Shown here piece after piece: positions 34,977 to 43,627 of a stretch of DNA of 64,000 nucleotides. Made by a program: the position numbers and the translations under genes. The DNA is from Catellatospora citrea (GTDB lineage: Bacteria > Actinomycetota > Actinomycetes > Mycobacteriales > Micromonosporaceae): assembly GCF_003610235.1 (NCBI RefSeq), contig NZ_RAPR01000001.1:7998001-8062000 (forward strand), given 5' to 3'. Position 1 is the first letter of the stretch, and each line of letters opens with the position of its first letter. The notes below the pieces were generated by a model. That model saw only the letters and a program-made list of their open reading frames with translations. It was not told the origin of the DNA and did no database searches.

Positions 34977-36340
34977 ATGAGAAGAACAGTCCGCCTCACG
35001 GTCGCCCTGCTGGCGGCCCTCACCCTCGCCGCGGGCACCCCCGCCGCGGCCCGGCCCGCGCCCACCGAACCGCAGTGGACGCCGCTGACCTACACGTCCG
35101 CGCCCGCCGACAACCCGCTCAAGGGCTTCATGCCGTACGCGGGCAGCTACCAGACCTTCCCGTACAGCATGGAATGGTTCTACCTGCCGGTCCGCGACGT
35201 GATGACCGGCCCGAAGCAGTTCCGCTGGGACGCCGTCGAACGCCAGCTCAACGCCATCGCCGCCCGCGGCCACCAGGCCGTGTTCCGGTTCTACCTCGAC
35301 TACCCCGGCAAGCCCACCGGCATCCCGCAGTACCTGCTCGACCAGGGCCTGGCCACCCACCCTACGACGACTTCGGCAACAACGGCGTCAGCGTCGCCCC
35401 CGACTACAGTGACCCGCGCCTGGTCACCGCCGTGCAGAACTTCATCACCGCGCTCGGGCGCAAGTACGACGGCGACCCGCGCATCGGCTTCCTCACCCTC
35501 GGCCTGATCGGGTTCTGGGGCGAGTGGCACACCTGGCCCTACGACGGCTGGACCAAGCCCGAGAACTGGATGCCGTCCACCGACATCCTCGCCGGGATCC
35601 TGAACACCTTCGACACCGCGTTCGACAAGACCAGGCTGCTGGCTCGCTACCCGAGCCCGCAGAACAAGGAACTCGGCATCGGCTACCACGACGACTCGTT
35701 CGCGTTCGAGACGCTGCCGGTGCAGTCGTGGCACTTCGTGCAGCGCCTCATCGACGAGGGCGTCACCGACAAGTGGCAGCGTGAGCCGATCGGCGGCGAG
35801 CTGCGCCCCGAGATCCAGGCCTGCCTGTTCGAGCAGCCGGTCAGCTGCGGCCAGTACGAGGACTTCACGCAGTCCGTCGACCAGACCCACATCAGCTGGA
35901 TGATCAACCACGCGGCGTTCGCGCCCGACGGCTACACCGGCGACGAGTACTTCCGCGCGCTGGCCGCGGCCAAGTCGCTGGGCTACGAGCTGACCGTCAC
36001 CGAGGCCGCGCTGTCCCGCGACCGCGTCTCGGTGCGCGTGGCCAACCGCGGCACCGCGCCCTTCTACTACGACTGGCGCGCCGAGCTGGCCGCCGTCGAC
36101 AGCCAGGGCCGTTTCGTCAAGCGCTGGCACACCGGCTGGAGCGTGGACGGCATCCAGCCCGGCCAGGCCCCCGCCGAGCTGACCACCCGCATCGACACCC
36201 GCGGCCTGCGCGCCGGCAGCTACGACATCGTGCTGCGCGTGGCCAACCCGCTGCCCAACGGCATCCCGTTGCGGTTCGCCAACACCAGCCAGGACACCCA
36301 CACCGGCTGGCTGCACCTCGGCACCGTCACCACCCGCTGA
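34977..36340 (+). pseudogene. DUF4832-family protein, frameshifted
   Basis: The frame starts with a clean signal peptide (RRTVRLTVALLAALTLAAG) and DNPLKGFMPYAG, but runs into a wrong frame near 35360. The correct continuation (YDDFGNNGVSVAPDYSD...) is in another frame, ending at 36340. Rejoining needs one extra base in the CCC run at 35360-35362, so there is a single-base deletion. Beyond it all family blocks are intact: GFWGEWHTWPYD, IGYHDDSFAF, PIGGELRPEIQ. The rejoined protein would be about 454 aa, the bare catalytic domain without FnIII or binding modules. It could be a recent pseudogene, programmed slippage or an assembly error. Confidence 0.8.
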
Positions 36341-36369
36341 CGGCGCCGACGCACCACCCGCACCTCGGT

Positions 36370-36392
36370 GCCGCCGGCAGCCGGCCGGCGGC
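36370..36392 (+). terminator. Intergenic hairpin (array gene 2/3)
   Basis: 9-bp perfect stem GCCGCCGGC with a 5-base loop, 29 bases after the end of the frameshifted gene. Confidence 0.4.
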
Positions 36393-36450
36393 GCCCGCAC
36401 CGAACCCTTTCCTGTTCCTGAACTTCGTCCCCCGAAGGGAACACCGGTTC

Positions 36451-39123
36451 ATGCCATCCGTACGCAAGCTGCTCGCCACGACGGCGGCGGCGCTGACGCT
36501 CGCGCTGGTCGCCACCAGCGCGGCCGCCGCACCCGCGGGCCCGCCCGCCCGGCCGCCCGCCGGGCCCGGCCCCGACACGAGCCTGACCACCCACACCTAC
36601 ACCTATGCCGACGCCGCGCTCGGCCAGCCGCTGAAGGGGTTCGCCCCCTACCTCTTCCCCGGCGACAACCTGTCCACCAAGTACCCCGGCGGCCTGGTCT
36701 GGAGCTACTTCGCCCTCAACGAGGTGATGAAGGACCCCGCCAACTGCGCGAACATCGACTGGAGCGTGTTCGAGAAGGCGCTCGACGAGGCCGCCGTCTG
36801 GAGCCGCCAGACCGCGTTCCGCTTCTACCTGGAGTATCCCGGCGGCAGCGGCACCCACCCCGGCAACGGCATCCCGCCGTGCCTGAACGGCAAGATGGCG
36901 CTGCGCACCAACGGGTTCTGGGGCACCGTCAGCCCCGACTACGACGACCCGGACGTCATCAGCGCGCTGGTCACCTTCATCAACGCGTTCGCCGCCCGCT
37001 ACGACAAGGCCGGGCCGGGCGGCACCGCCGACCCGCGCATCGGGTTCATGTCGCTGGGCCTGGTCGGCCTGTGGGGCGAGTGGCACACCTGGCCGTACGA
37101 CCGGGACCTGGCCGACGGCTACCCGAACCTGATGCCGACCGACGCCACCATCCGCACCATCATCGGGGCGTACGACACCGCGTTCGACAACATCCAGCTG
37201 GAGGTCCGTTACCCGCTCGCGGGCACGGAGACCGCGAACATCGGCTTCCACGACGACTCCTGGCCGTACAAGGAGTTCCGCAACGGCGGGCAGCTCAAGA
37301 GCATGACGCTGCCGATGTCGATGAACGGCTGGGAGGACGCGTTCCTGCAGCTGCAGCTCAACACCGGCACCGAGAACCGGTGGGTGACCCAGTCCATCGG
37401 CGGCGAGGCCCGGCCCGAGATCCAGGGCACCCTCTACGCCAACTGGCCGGGCGGGTCCGGGCAGGTCGACGACGTGCTCGCGGCGACCGAGCTCACCCAC
37501 ATCACCTGGATGATCAACCAGACCGGCGCGGGCGGCTACAGCACCAGCGACCCGAAGGTCTCCGCCGGGGTCCGCAAGATGGGCTACAACCTGCACATCC
37601 CGCAGGCGAACTTCAACGCGACGGCCGCGGGCAACTTCAAGGTCGGCGTCACGATGCAGAACGACGGCGTCGCCCCGTTCTACTACCCGTGGACGGTGCA
37701 GCTCGGCCTGCGCAACAGCGCGGGCGCGGTCGTGAAGACCTGGGACACCAGCTGGGACCTGCGCACCGTGCAGCCCCTGAAGATCCGCGCGTTCCCGGAC
37801 TGGAACGTGGGGGCCGACCCGAAGTACCTCGACTTCGGCCGGCCGGTGAACTTCTCCACGACCGTCAGCACCGCGGGCGTGCCCGCCGGGGCGTACAGCC
37901 TGGTCCTGAAGGTGCGCAACCCGCTGGAGGCGGTGACCGCGGACGTGCTGCGCGCCCGCCCGGCCGCCAGCAGGCTCACCGACTGGATCATCGACCAGTG
38001 GCGGCCGCGCCTGCCGCTGTCGTTCGCCAACGGCAACCAGGGCGCCGACGGCTGGGTCAACCTGGGCGGCGTGTCGACCTCCGGCACCTGCACGGGCGAC
38101 TGCACCGCGCCGTCGGCCCCGTCCGGCCTGGCCGTCTCCGGGGTGACGAACACGAGCGTGTCGCTGTCGTGGACGGCGTCGACGGACAACGTCGGCGTCA
38201 CCGGCTACCAGGTGTTCCGGGACGGGGTCCTGGCCGGTTCGCCGACGGGCACCACGTTCACCGACAGCGGGCGCTCGCCGGGGCAGACGTACCAGTACAC
38301 GGTCCGGGCGGTCGACGCCGCCGGGAACGTGTCCAATTCGTCCGCAACGGTGTCCGCGACGACCACGGGATGCGCGGGTGACTGCACCGCCCCGAGTTCT
38401 CCCACTCTGTCCGCGCCGGGCAAGACGGACACGAGCGTGTCGCTGTCGTGGACGGCGTCGACGGACAACGTGGGCGTGACCGGTTACGAGGTGTTCCGCG
38501 GGTCGACGCTGGTCGGCAGCCCGACGGGAACGTCGTTCACCGACACGGGCCTGACCGCCTCGACGGCCTACAGCTATACCGTCAAGGCACGTGACGCGGC
38601 GGGCAACCGCTCGGCGGCCAGCAACACGGTCACGGTGACCACCGACGCCGCACCGCAGCCCCCGACCGGCCTGGTGCTCGACAACTACGACGGGACCCCG
38701 GCGTACCCGTCGTCGAACCAGAACGACCTCGGCAAGTGGACCGGCGGCAACTGCTTCCTCGACGGCGGCGGCAACGGCGTCGTCACCGGCGGCGCGCTGA
38801 GCCTGCGCTACAACAACTGCGGCTGGTTCGGTTCCGACGTCGGCGTGGACCTCAGCGCCTACACCTACCTCGTCGTGCGGATCAAGGGCGCGGCCGGTGG
38901 CGAGCAGAGCCACTTCAACCTCGGTCTGGGCGGTTCGACGAAGGTGTTCGGCGACTTCACCCTCGACGGGGGAGCGCACCCGGTGATCACGACGGCGTAC
39001 CAGGACATCAAGATCCCGATGGTCGCCAACGGCATCAACCGCAACTCGCCGTCGCAGCTGGCCATGGGCTTCTGGTACGGCGGCAACTCGACCATCTCGA
39101 TCGACCACATCTCGTTCCAGTAG
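36451..39123 (+). CDS. Secreted DUF4832-family protein with two FnIII and a C-terminal beta-sandwich module
   Basis: 890 aa, ATG. Signal peptide about 1-27, Pro-rich spacer, catalytic-like region about 45-545 with QPLKGFAPYLF, LVGLWGEWHTWPYD (Glu210), IGFHDDSWPY and SIGGEARPEIQ (Glu319). The two Glu have the same numbers and the same 109-residue spacing as in the first array gene. FnIII modules at about 550-640 and 645-735, each introduced by G-D-C-T-A-P-S. The C-terminal module (about 737-890: LVLDNYDGTPAY, VGVDLSAYTYLVVRIKG, FWYGGNSTISIDHI) resembles a carbohydrate-binding jelly roll. Part of it is identical in DNA to the next gene. Confidence 0.85.
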   Translation: MPSVRKLLATTAAALTLALVATSAAAAPAGPPARPPAGPGPDTSLTTHTYTYADAALGQPLKGFAPYLFPGDNLSTKYPGGLVWSYFALNEVMKDPANCANIDWSVFEKALDEAAVWSRQTAFRFYLEYPGGSGTHPGNGIPPCLNGKMALRTNGFWGTVSPDYDDPDVISALVTFINAFAARYDKAGPGGTADPRIGFMSLGLVGLWGEWHTWPYDRDLADGYPNLMPTDATIRTIIGAYDTAFDNIQLEVRYPLAGTETANIGFHDDSWPYKEFRNGGQLKSMTLPMSMNGWEDAFLQLQLNTGTENRWVTQSIGGEARPEIQGTLYANWPGGSGQVDDVLAATELTHITWMINQTGAGGYSTSDPKVSAGVRKMGYNLHIPQANFNATAAGNFKVGVTMQNDGVAPFYYPWTVQLGLRNSAGAVVKTWDTSWDLRTVQPLKIRAFPDWNVGADPKYLDFGRPVNFSTTVSTAGVPAGAYSLVLKVRNPLEAVTADVLRARPAASRLTDWIIDQWRPRLPLSFANGNQGADGWVNLGGVSTSGTCTGDCTAPSAPSGLAVSGVTNTSVSLSWTASTDNVGVTGYQVFRDGVLAGSPTGTTFTDSGRSPGQTYQYTVRAVDAAGNVSNSSATVSATTTGCAGDCTAPSSPTLSAPGKTDTSVSLSWTASTDNVGVTGYEVFRGSTLVGSPTGTSFTDTGLTASTAYSYTVKARDAAGNRSAASNTVTVTTDAAPQPPTGLVLDNYDGTPAYPSSNQNDLGKWTGGNCFLDGGGNGVVTGGALSLRYNNCGWFGSDVGVDLSAYTYLVVRIKGAAGGEQSHFNLGLGGSTKVFGDFTLDGGAHPVITTAYQDIKIPMVANGINRNSPSQLAMGFWYGGNSTISIDHISFQ
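38798..39053 (+). repeat. 256-bp exact repeat, copy 1
   Basis: Inside the C-terminal module of the third array gene; base-for-base identical to 41388-41643 by line-by-line comparison. Flanking module sequence is similar but diverged, including at synonymous sites. Confidence 0.85.
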
Positions 39124-39132
39124 CGCAAGCCA

Positions 39133-39167
39133 GCCGCCTGGCAGGGCTCCCGACCCGGCCAGGCGGC
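39133..39167 (+). terminator. Intergenic hairpin (array gene 3/4)
   Basis: 10-bp stem GCCGCCTGGC with its complement and a 15-base loop, nine bases after the stop of the third DUF4832 gene. It contains the recurring GGCCAGGC element. Confidence 0.5.
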
Positions 39168-39196
39168 CTACCCTCCCGATGCACAGGAAGGCCACC

Positions 39197-41713
39197 ATGC
39201 CCACCCGCAGTCTGCGGATGTTCACCGCGACCACGTTACTGGCCGCGCTGGCCGTCGTGACGGTCGGTGCCGCGCCCGCCCAGGCCGCCACGGTCACCTA
39301 TCAGGCCGATCTGGCCACCGCGTTCGCCAACCCGGAGCGCGGCTACCACAACCGGTACGAGATCATCAACGACCCGGCGGTCAACGACTACGTCAACGCC
39401 GCCACCATCCCGGGCTTCAACCCGGACCTGCTCGACCGCACCTTCGCCCGCGCGAAGGCCAACGGCAACACCCTGGTGCACAGCTACGTGCACCTCGACA
39501 AGTACAAGACCCAGGCGCTGCCCCAGGCGCTGCTGGACAACCTCGCCTCCGGCCTGGCCGCGGTCCGCACCGCCGGCCTGAAGATCGTGCTGCGGCCCGC
39601 CTACACCTGGGACGGCTACGCCACCGTCGCCGAAGCGCAGATCCTTGCCCACATCGCCCAGCTCAACGCCGTGATCACCGCGAACGCCGACGTCGTCCTG
39701 CACCTGGAGACCGGCTACCTCGGCGCGTGGGGCGAGTGGCACACCGGCGGGCTGACCAACCCGTCCTCGGTCGAGGAGGCGCCCGCCCGGTACCGCATCG
39801 TCAAGAAGATCGCCGACACCACCCCGGCGAGCATCCCCCTGGCCATGCGCTACCCGATCTACATCAAGGAGATGGTCGACCCCACCTCCTGCGTGGTGCC
39901 CGAGGGCTGCACGCTGACCCAGGCGCAGAAGGACCGGATCAGCTTCCACAACGACTGCTTCCTGGCCGACCTCAACGACATGGGCACCTACGACAACCCG
40001 TCCTGGATGGGCTGGTTCTACATCGAGCAGAAGAAGCAGTGGATGTACGACCTGGCCACCTCGACCGGGTTCAACAAGATGGTCGGCGGTGAGACCTGCG
40101 GCGCGGACGGCTACAACGACGCCGCCTGCGTCAACGCGCAGACCGAGATGAACAAGCTCAACTTCACCGAGATCAACGAGGACTACGCCGCCGTCAACAC
40201 CGACAAGTGGAAGGCGGCCAACCTCGCCGCGAGCGGCAACGACCCCGCCGAGACCTGCTTCACGCGCATCAAGCGCAAGATGGGGTATCGGCTGAGACTG
40301 CTCGACGCCACCTTCCCCACCACCGTGGCGCCCGGCGGCAGCCTCGCCCTCACCGCGCACCTCAACAACGACGGCTGGTCCGGCCTGATCAAGGGCCGCA
40401 CCGCCTACCTGGTGCTCGACAACGGCACCAACCGCTACAACCTGCCCCTGAGCAGCGTCGACCCGCGCACCTGGCTGGCCGGCGCGAGCACCGTCACCGG
40501 CAGCGTCGCCGTGCCCGGCGGCGCGGTCGCGGGCAACTACAAGCTCGCGCTGTGGCTGCCGGACCCCGTCGCCGGGCTGCAGGCCCGCCCCGAGTACGCG
40601 ATCCGCTTCGCCAACACCGGCACCTGGGACGCGGCCAAGGGCTACAACGTGCTGGCGTCGTCGGTCACCGTCGGCTCCTGCACGGGTGACTGCACCGCGC
40701 CGTCGACGCCGACGGGCGTGACGGTGTCGGGGGTGACGAACACGAGCGTGTCGCTGTCGTGGACGGCGTCCACCGACAACGTCGGCGTGACCGGCTACCA
40801 GGTGTTCCGCGGCTCGACGCAGGTCGGCACCCCGACGGGCACCACGTTCACCGACACCGGCCGCGCGCCGGGGCAGACCTACCAGTACACGGTCCGCGCG
40901 GTCGACGCCGCGGGCAACGTGTCCGGTGCCTCGGCCACCGTGTCGGCGACCACGACCGGCTGCTCGGGCGACTGCACCGCCCCGAGCACGCCCACCCTGT
41001 CCTCGACGGCGAAGACCGACACGTCGGTGTCGCTGTCGTGGACCGCGTCCACCGACAACGTGGGCGTGACCGGGTACGAGGTGTTCCGGGGCGCGACCCT
41101 GGTCGGCAGCCCGACCGGGACCTCGTTCACCGACACGGGCCTGACCGCGTCGACGGCCTACAGCTACACGGTCAAGGCACGTGACGCGGCGGGCAACCGG
41201 TCGGCGGCCGGCAACACGGTCACCGTCACCACGGAGGCGACCCCGCAACCGCCGACCGGCCTCGTGCTGGACAACTTCGACGGGACGCCCGCGTACCCGT
41301 CGTCGTCGCAGAACGACCTCGGCAAGTGGACCGGGGCCAACTGTTTCCTCGACGGCGGCGGTTCCGGTGCGGTCACGGGCGGGGCGTTGAGCCTGCGCTA
41401 CAACAACTGCGGCTGGTTCGGTTCCGACGTCGGCGTGGACCTCAGCGCCTACACCTACCTCGTCGTGCGGATCAAGGGCGCGGCCGGTGGCGAGCAGAGC
41501 CACTTCAACCTCGGTCTGGGCGGTTCGACGAAGGTGTTCGGCGACTTCACCCTCGACGGGGGAGCGCACCCGGTGATCACGACGGCGTACCAGGACATCA
41601 AGATCCCGATGGTCGCCAACGGCATCAACCGCAACTCGCCGTCCCAGCTGGCCATGGGCTTCTGGTACGGCGGCAACTCCACCATCACCATCGACCACAT
41701 CACCTTCCAGTAA
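39197..41713 (+). CDS. Secreted DUF4874/DUF4832 protein with two FnIII and a C-terminal beta-sandwich module
   Basis: 838 aa; the ATG at 39197 follows AGGAAGG and is preferred to one six codons upstream. Signal peptide about 1-30. The catalytic-like region has the DUF4874 opening FANPERGYHNRYE and DUF4832 features: LGAWGEWHTGG (Glu180), ISFHNDCFLAD and MVGGETCGAD (Glu299). It is the most diverged of the four paralogues. FnIII modules about 498-590 and 593-683. The C-terminal module (685-838) is nearly the same as in the third gene. Last gene of the array; a strong hairpin follows. Confidence 0.85.
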   Translation: MPTRSLRMFTATTLLAALAVVTVGAAPAQAATVTYQADLATAFANPERGYHNRYEIINDPAVNDYVNAATIPGFNPDLLDRTFARAKANGNTLVHSYVHLDKYKTQALPQALLDNLASGLAAVRTAGLKIVLRPAYTWDGYATVAEAQILAHIAQLNAVITANADVVLHLETGYLGAWGEWHTGGLTNPSSVEEAPARYRIVKKIADTTPASIPLAMRYPIYIKEMVDPTSCVVPEGCTLTQAQKDRISFHNDCFLADLNDMGTYDNPSWMGWFYIEQKKQWMYDLATSTGFNKMVGGETCGADGYNDAACVNAQTEMNKLNFTEINEDYAAVNTDKWKAANLAASGNDPAETCFTRIKRKMGYRLRLLDATFPTTVAPGGSLALTAHLNNDGWSGLIKGRTAYLVLDNGTNRYNLPLSSVDPRTWLAGASTVTGSVAVPGGAVAGNYKLALWLPDPVAGLQARPEYAIRFANTGTWDAAKGYNVLASSVTVGSCTGDCTAPSTPTGVTVSGVTNTSVSLSWTASTDNVGVTGYQVFRGSTQVGTPTGTTFTDTGRAPGQTYQYTVRAVDAAGNVSGASATVSATTTGCSGDCTAPSTPTLSSTAKTDTSVSLSWTASTDNVGVTGYEVFRGATLVGSPTGTSFTDTGLTASTAYSYTVKARDAAGNRSAAGNTVTVTTEATPQPPTGLVLDNFDGTPAYPSSSQNDLGKWTGANCFLDGGGSGAVTGGALSLRYNNCGWFGSDVGVDLSAYTYLVVRIKGAAGGEQSHFNLGLGGSTKVFGDFTLDGGAHPVITTAYQDIKIPMVANGINRNSPSQLAMGFWYGGNSTITIDHITFQ
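41388..41643 (+). repeat. 256-bp exact repeat, copy 2
   Basis: Identical to 38798-39053 (offset 2590 bases). Located in the C-terminal module of the fourth array gene. Confidence 0.85.
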
Positions 41714-41722
41714 CCGACCGAC

Positions 41723-41768
41723 GGCCGGCCAGGCGACCCCGGGATCGACCGGGGCCGCCTGGCCGGCC
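41723..41768 (+). terminator. Terminator at the end of the DUF4832 array
   Basis: Outer stem GGCCGGCCAGGCG with its complement (13 bp) and an inner stem CCCCGG/CCGGGG, ten bases after the last array gene. The strongest hairpin of the region. Confidence 0.75.
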
Positions 41769-41808
41769 TACCCCATGCGTGCCCTCCGGTGTGGCACGAT
41801 CTGCCGGC

Positions 41809-43200
41809 ATGACCGGGCAATCGCACAGCCGATCCTCGATGCCTGCGGCCGTCGCGGCCGCGTTCGCCGCCTGGGCGGCCGGCATCATGCTCGGACACTG
41901 GGGCCTGGGCGCGGCGCTGCTGCGGCTCCACATCGGTTACCTCGACATCGAGCCCTCCCGCCTCGGCGCCCTGGAGCCGGCTGTCATCACGATCACCGCC
42001 GCGTTCACCCTGCTCGTCGCCGGACTGCGGCCCCTTCCCTGGTGGCTGAGCGGGTGGGCGATCAGCGCCGGCGGGCTGCCGCTGGTGCTGGCCGGGTCGT
42101 GCGTGGAGTTGGCCGACACGCCGGGCAACGACATCGTCGCCCCGGCGCTCGCGTCGGTCGGGCTGGGCGTCATGCTCGCCGGGGTGCTGCTCGCCGCGGT
42201 GCGGGCACCGGTCGCGGTCCGCGCGGCCATCGTGTCCGGGTTCGCCGTCGGGCTGGTGCTGTGCCCGTACATCCTCACGGTCGTCATCCCGCCGAGCGAC
42301 CTTCCCCGGGTCTTCATCCCGGAACTCTTCTTCCCTGGGACGGCGCTCGCCCTGGCGCTGGTCGCCGCGGCGACGGCGGTGATCCGCCCGGGTGCGGCCG
42401 GGCTCGCTGCGGACGCGCCCCGCGCGGAGGCCACCGGCCGCTGGGCTTCCGTCGTCGCGGTCGGCACCGCCGTCCTCGTGCTGTACGCCGGAAACCTGGT
42501 GGTGCGCACCGGCATCGAGCAGCCGCCGCCTGGCGTCGACATCGGCTTCTGGGACCGGCCGGCGGTGTCGGACGCCGTTCGCTACGGCATGGTCGTGCTC
42601 GCGGTCGCGATCACCCTGGTGCTGAGCCGGCAGGCTTACCGGCGGGGCAACGCGGAGCTCGTCCGGTGGACGGTGCTGTGCCTGGCGCTGGCCGCACCCC
42701 TGCACACCGTGGCGACCAACAGCCTCTACCTGACCGCCGGGCGGCCCTGGCTGTTCATGGCCGGTGCCGCAGCGGCCGGGCTCGGTGCTCTCGCCGCGAT
42801 TCGCGCCGCCGGGCGGCTGCCGTGGGACACGCTCGGCGCGGGAACGGTCGCCGCGGGCATGCTGGCGCACGCGGTCGGACCGCGAGAGGGAGACCTCTGG
42901 ACGGCGGTCGGCTCGCTGCTGATCGTGGTGGGCCTGTGTTCCGCGCTGAGCGCCGGCCTGATCCGGATGTCGTCCACAACGCACGGCGCACCCGCCGAGG
43001 TAGCCGGTTCCGCGCTGCTCGGCCTGGCCACGCTGGTGCTGGCGGGACATGCCCTCAGCCCGCTGGCGGTCGAGGTCGCCGAGTCCGCCGGGTTCGACGG
43101 CACCGTGCTCACCGTCGCGTCGTTGGCGGGTGCCTCGGCGGTGCTGTTGGCGGCCCTTTCCGGCAGGCCGCGCGAGGTCGAGCGGGCGAGCGCGCATTGA
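41809..43200 (+). CDS. Polytopic membrane protein of unknown function
   Basis: 463 aa; ATG giving MTGQSHSRSSMPAAVAA. About twelve hydrophobic helices distributed over the whole length (AVITITAAFTLLVAGL, VMLAGVLLAAV, FFPGTALALALVAAA, YGMVVLAVAITLVL and others), with no soluble domain. No transporter signature is recognised. The open frame extends far upstream as a shadow of the array gene and is not used. It follows the array terminator and precedes the PadR gene, so it probably has its own promoter. Confidence 0.7.
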   Translation: MTGQSHSRSSMPAAVAAAFAAWAAGIMLGHWGLGAALLRLHIGYLDIEPSRLGALEPAVITITAAFTLLVAGLRPLPWWLSGWAISAGGLPLVLAGSCVELADTPGNDIVAPALASVGLGVMLAGVLLAAVRAPVAVRAAIVSGFAVGLVLCPYILTVVIPPSDLPRVFIPELFFPGTALALALVAAATAVIRPGAAGLAADAPRAEATGRWASVVAVGTAVLVLYAGNLVVRTGIEQPPPGVDIGFWDRPAVSDAVRYGMVVLAVAITLVLSRQAYRRGNAELVRWTVLCLALAAPLHTVATNSLYLTAGRPWLFMAGAAAAGLGALAAIRAAGRLPWDTLGAGTVAAGMLAHAVGPREGDLWTAVGSLLIVVGLCSALSAGLIRMSSTTHGAPAEVAGSALLGLATLVLAGHALSPLAVEVAESAGFDGTVLTVASLAGASAVLLAALSGRPREVERASAH

Positions 43201-43226
43201 GCCGCGGCGGGGTCTTGCGCAATAAC

Positions 43227-43240
43227 TCTACCTAGGTAGA
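43227..43240 (+). promoter_or_regulatory. Operator palindrome upstream of the PadR gene
   Basis: TCTACCTAGGTAGA is a perfect 14-bp palindrome 11 bases before the PadR ATG. A -35-like TTGCGC (43215-43220) and -10-like TAGATA (43237-43242) straddle it, so a bound repressor would block the promoter. Likely PadR autoregulation. Confidence 0.6.
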
Positions 43241-43250
43241 TATTAGTGGC

Positions 43251-43580
43251 ATGGTACGTGCGAGACAGCCCTCCCCGCAGACCGCGGCCGTGCTCGTCGC
43301 CCTGGCCGAGACCGGTGACGGTTGGAGCCACGGCTATGACCTGTGCCGTGCCCTCGATCTGAAGGCGGGCACCGTCTATCCGATCCTCATCCGACTCGCC
43401 GAACGCGGGCACGTCGAGACCTCCTGGGAGACCGACCCGCCGCGCGGGCGGCCGCCCCGCCACCTGTACCGGCTCAGCACCGCCGGCGCCGAACTCGCCC
43501 GCACCGTAGCCGAGGCGGCGCGCGCCGCCGAAGGCGCGCCCGCCCCGGGCGCGGCCCGGCTCGCGCCCAGGCCCGCCTGA
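43251..43580 (+). CDS. PadR family transcriptional regulator
   Basis: 109 aa. The winged helix is clear: TAAVLVALAETGDGWSHGYDL, LDLKAGTVYPILIRLAERG and the wing GRPPRHLYRLS. The C-terminal dimerisation helix is short, as in minimal PadR proteins. It is followed 47 bases later by a membrane protein with a strong ribosome binding site, probably its regulatory target. The start is very close to the -10, so the transcript may be almost leaderless. Confidence 0.88.
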   Translation: MVRARQPSPQTAAVLVALAETGDGWSHGYDLCRALDLKAGTVYPILIRLAERGHVETSWETDPPRGRPPRHLYRLSTAGAELARTVAEAARAAEGAPAPGAARLAPRPA

Positions 43581-43627
43581 CCGTCGACCGTTCCATTCCG
43601 GACCCGCCCTGCCGCTCGGAGGCCTCG

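Noticed and set aside
36220..39297. Long minus-strand open frame (about 1025 codons) across the third DUF4832 gene
   Set aside because: Composition shows Arg/Gly/Val-rich low-complexity product without domains; antisense shadow typical of high-GC coding DNA.
40688..41247. Repeated FnIII DNA in the array genes considered as a mobile or tandem repeat element
   Set aside because: Repeats are in-frame protein modules with expected FnIII spacing of about 95 residues.
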